DNA from: Halovulum marinum
GTDB lineage: Bacteria; Pseudomonadota; Alphaproteobacteria; Rhodobacterales; Rhodobacteraceae
Reading direction: 5' to 3'
DNA length: 64,000 nt
Assembly (NCBI RefSeq): GCF_009697225.1
Contig: NZ_WIND01000017.1
Span: 29,017 to 93,016, forward strand
Shown here piece after piece: positions 63,891 to 64,000 of the stretch (within the stretch, counting starts at the first letter, position 1; each line of letters begins with the position of its first letter). The notes beneath the pieces are model-generated. The model did not search any database, had not been told where the DNA came from, and was given only the letters and a program-made list of their open reading frames with translations. The position numbers were made by a program, and so were the translations under genes.

Positions 63891-64000
63891 TCATGCCGCC
63901 AGTTTCTGATCACGACCATGCCGATATGCTTCCTTTGGCGTTCTGCGCTCAAGGGAGGAATGGGGCCGTTCGGTGTTGTAGAACGTCATCCAGTTGCTGA
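63891..64000 (-). CDS. IS3-family transposase, C-terminal end
   Basis: The last 36 codons, reading in from the right edge, give NWMTFYNTERPHSSLERRTP then KEAYRHGRDQKLAA and a TGA at 63891. YNxxRPHSSLxxRTPxEAY is the conserved end of the rve/DDE integrase domain of IS3-type (IS2/IS407-like) transposases. The rest of the gene lies outside the window. Confidence 0.85.
   Translation of the reverse strand, partial: SNWMTFYNTERPHSSLERRTPKEAYRHGRDQKLAA

Overview
The window is very GC-rich, densely coded DNA with long stop-free shadow frames, frequent 1-8 bp gene overlaps and gene families typical of Alphaproteobacteria: a DUF1127 protein, Agl-like sugar ABC genes, an IolCBDEGJ inositol pathway, a Phe/Tyr to homogentisate pathway and many LacI regulators. 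A free-living heterotroph of the Rhodobacterales/Rhodobacteraceae type is my best guess, but no rRNA or other phylogenetic marker is present.

Region 1 (1-17875) is a [NiFe]-hydrogenase locus. A leftward operon encodes a G3E (CobW/HypB-like) GTPase with a His-rich stretch, a family-5 solute-binding protein, two Dpp/Opp/Nik-type permeases and, at the window edge, a TauE/SafE-like protein. Divergent from it are a CooC-like ATPase and a MerR-type regulator, followed by a large rightward operon: hydrogenase small subunit, five tiny single-span membrane proteins, large subunit, a divergent protease-like protein, a Cys/His-tailed small protein, a NifU-like/degenerate-Rieske protein, a canonical maturation protease, and hypF, hypC, hypD and hypE. 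Neither hypA nor hypB is present. Two nearly identical MerR-type operator sequences lie in the divergent intergenic region and in the hydrogenase promoter, which has the overlong spacer typical of MerR-activated promoters. I read this as a metal-responsive hydrogenase locus, possibly with its own nickel import and insertion proteins. It is the best candidate for an undescribed system.

Region 2 (17876-24933) is mixed: an ArsR/membrane protein/rhodanese cassette with a good sigma70-type promoter, dsbB plus a DedA-like gene, tRNA-Leu(CAA) with an integrase remnant and a strong hairpin beside it, a MerR plus VIT/vWA-domain pair, and a transposon-scarred stretch.

Region 3 (24934-43188) is a myo-inositol regulon: iolC, a CUT2 ABC transporter with an ASPIC/UnbV-type repeat protein, iolJ-iolB-iolD, iolE plus a second Gfo/Idh/MocA dehydrogenase, a LacI regulator, iolG, an aldo-keto reductase and a medium-chain reductase. 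Four copies of a 14-bp CCGG-centred LacI-type operator lie in its promoter regions. A second, atypical LacI regulator is paired with a phytanoyl-CoA-dioxygenase-like gene.

Region 4 (43189-53252) holds a Tat-exported CpdB-type nucleotidase and a LacI-controlled CUT1 ABC transporter operon with a GH63-like glycosidase. One permease carries an extra periplasmic DUF11-like domain.

Region 5 (53272-64000) is the complete homogentisate route (phhA, hpd, hmgA, maiA, fahA) with LysR and MarR regulators and a two-subunit CoA-transferase that would activate the acetoacetate produced. It ends with a GntR pseudogene, a small membrane protein and the end of an IS3-family element running off the window.
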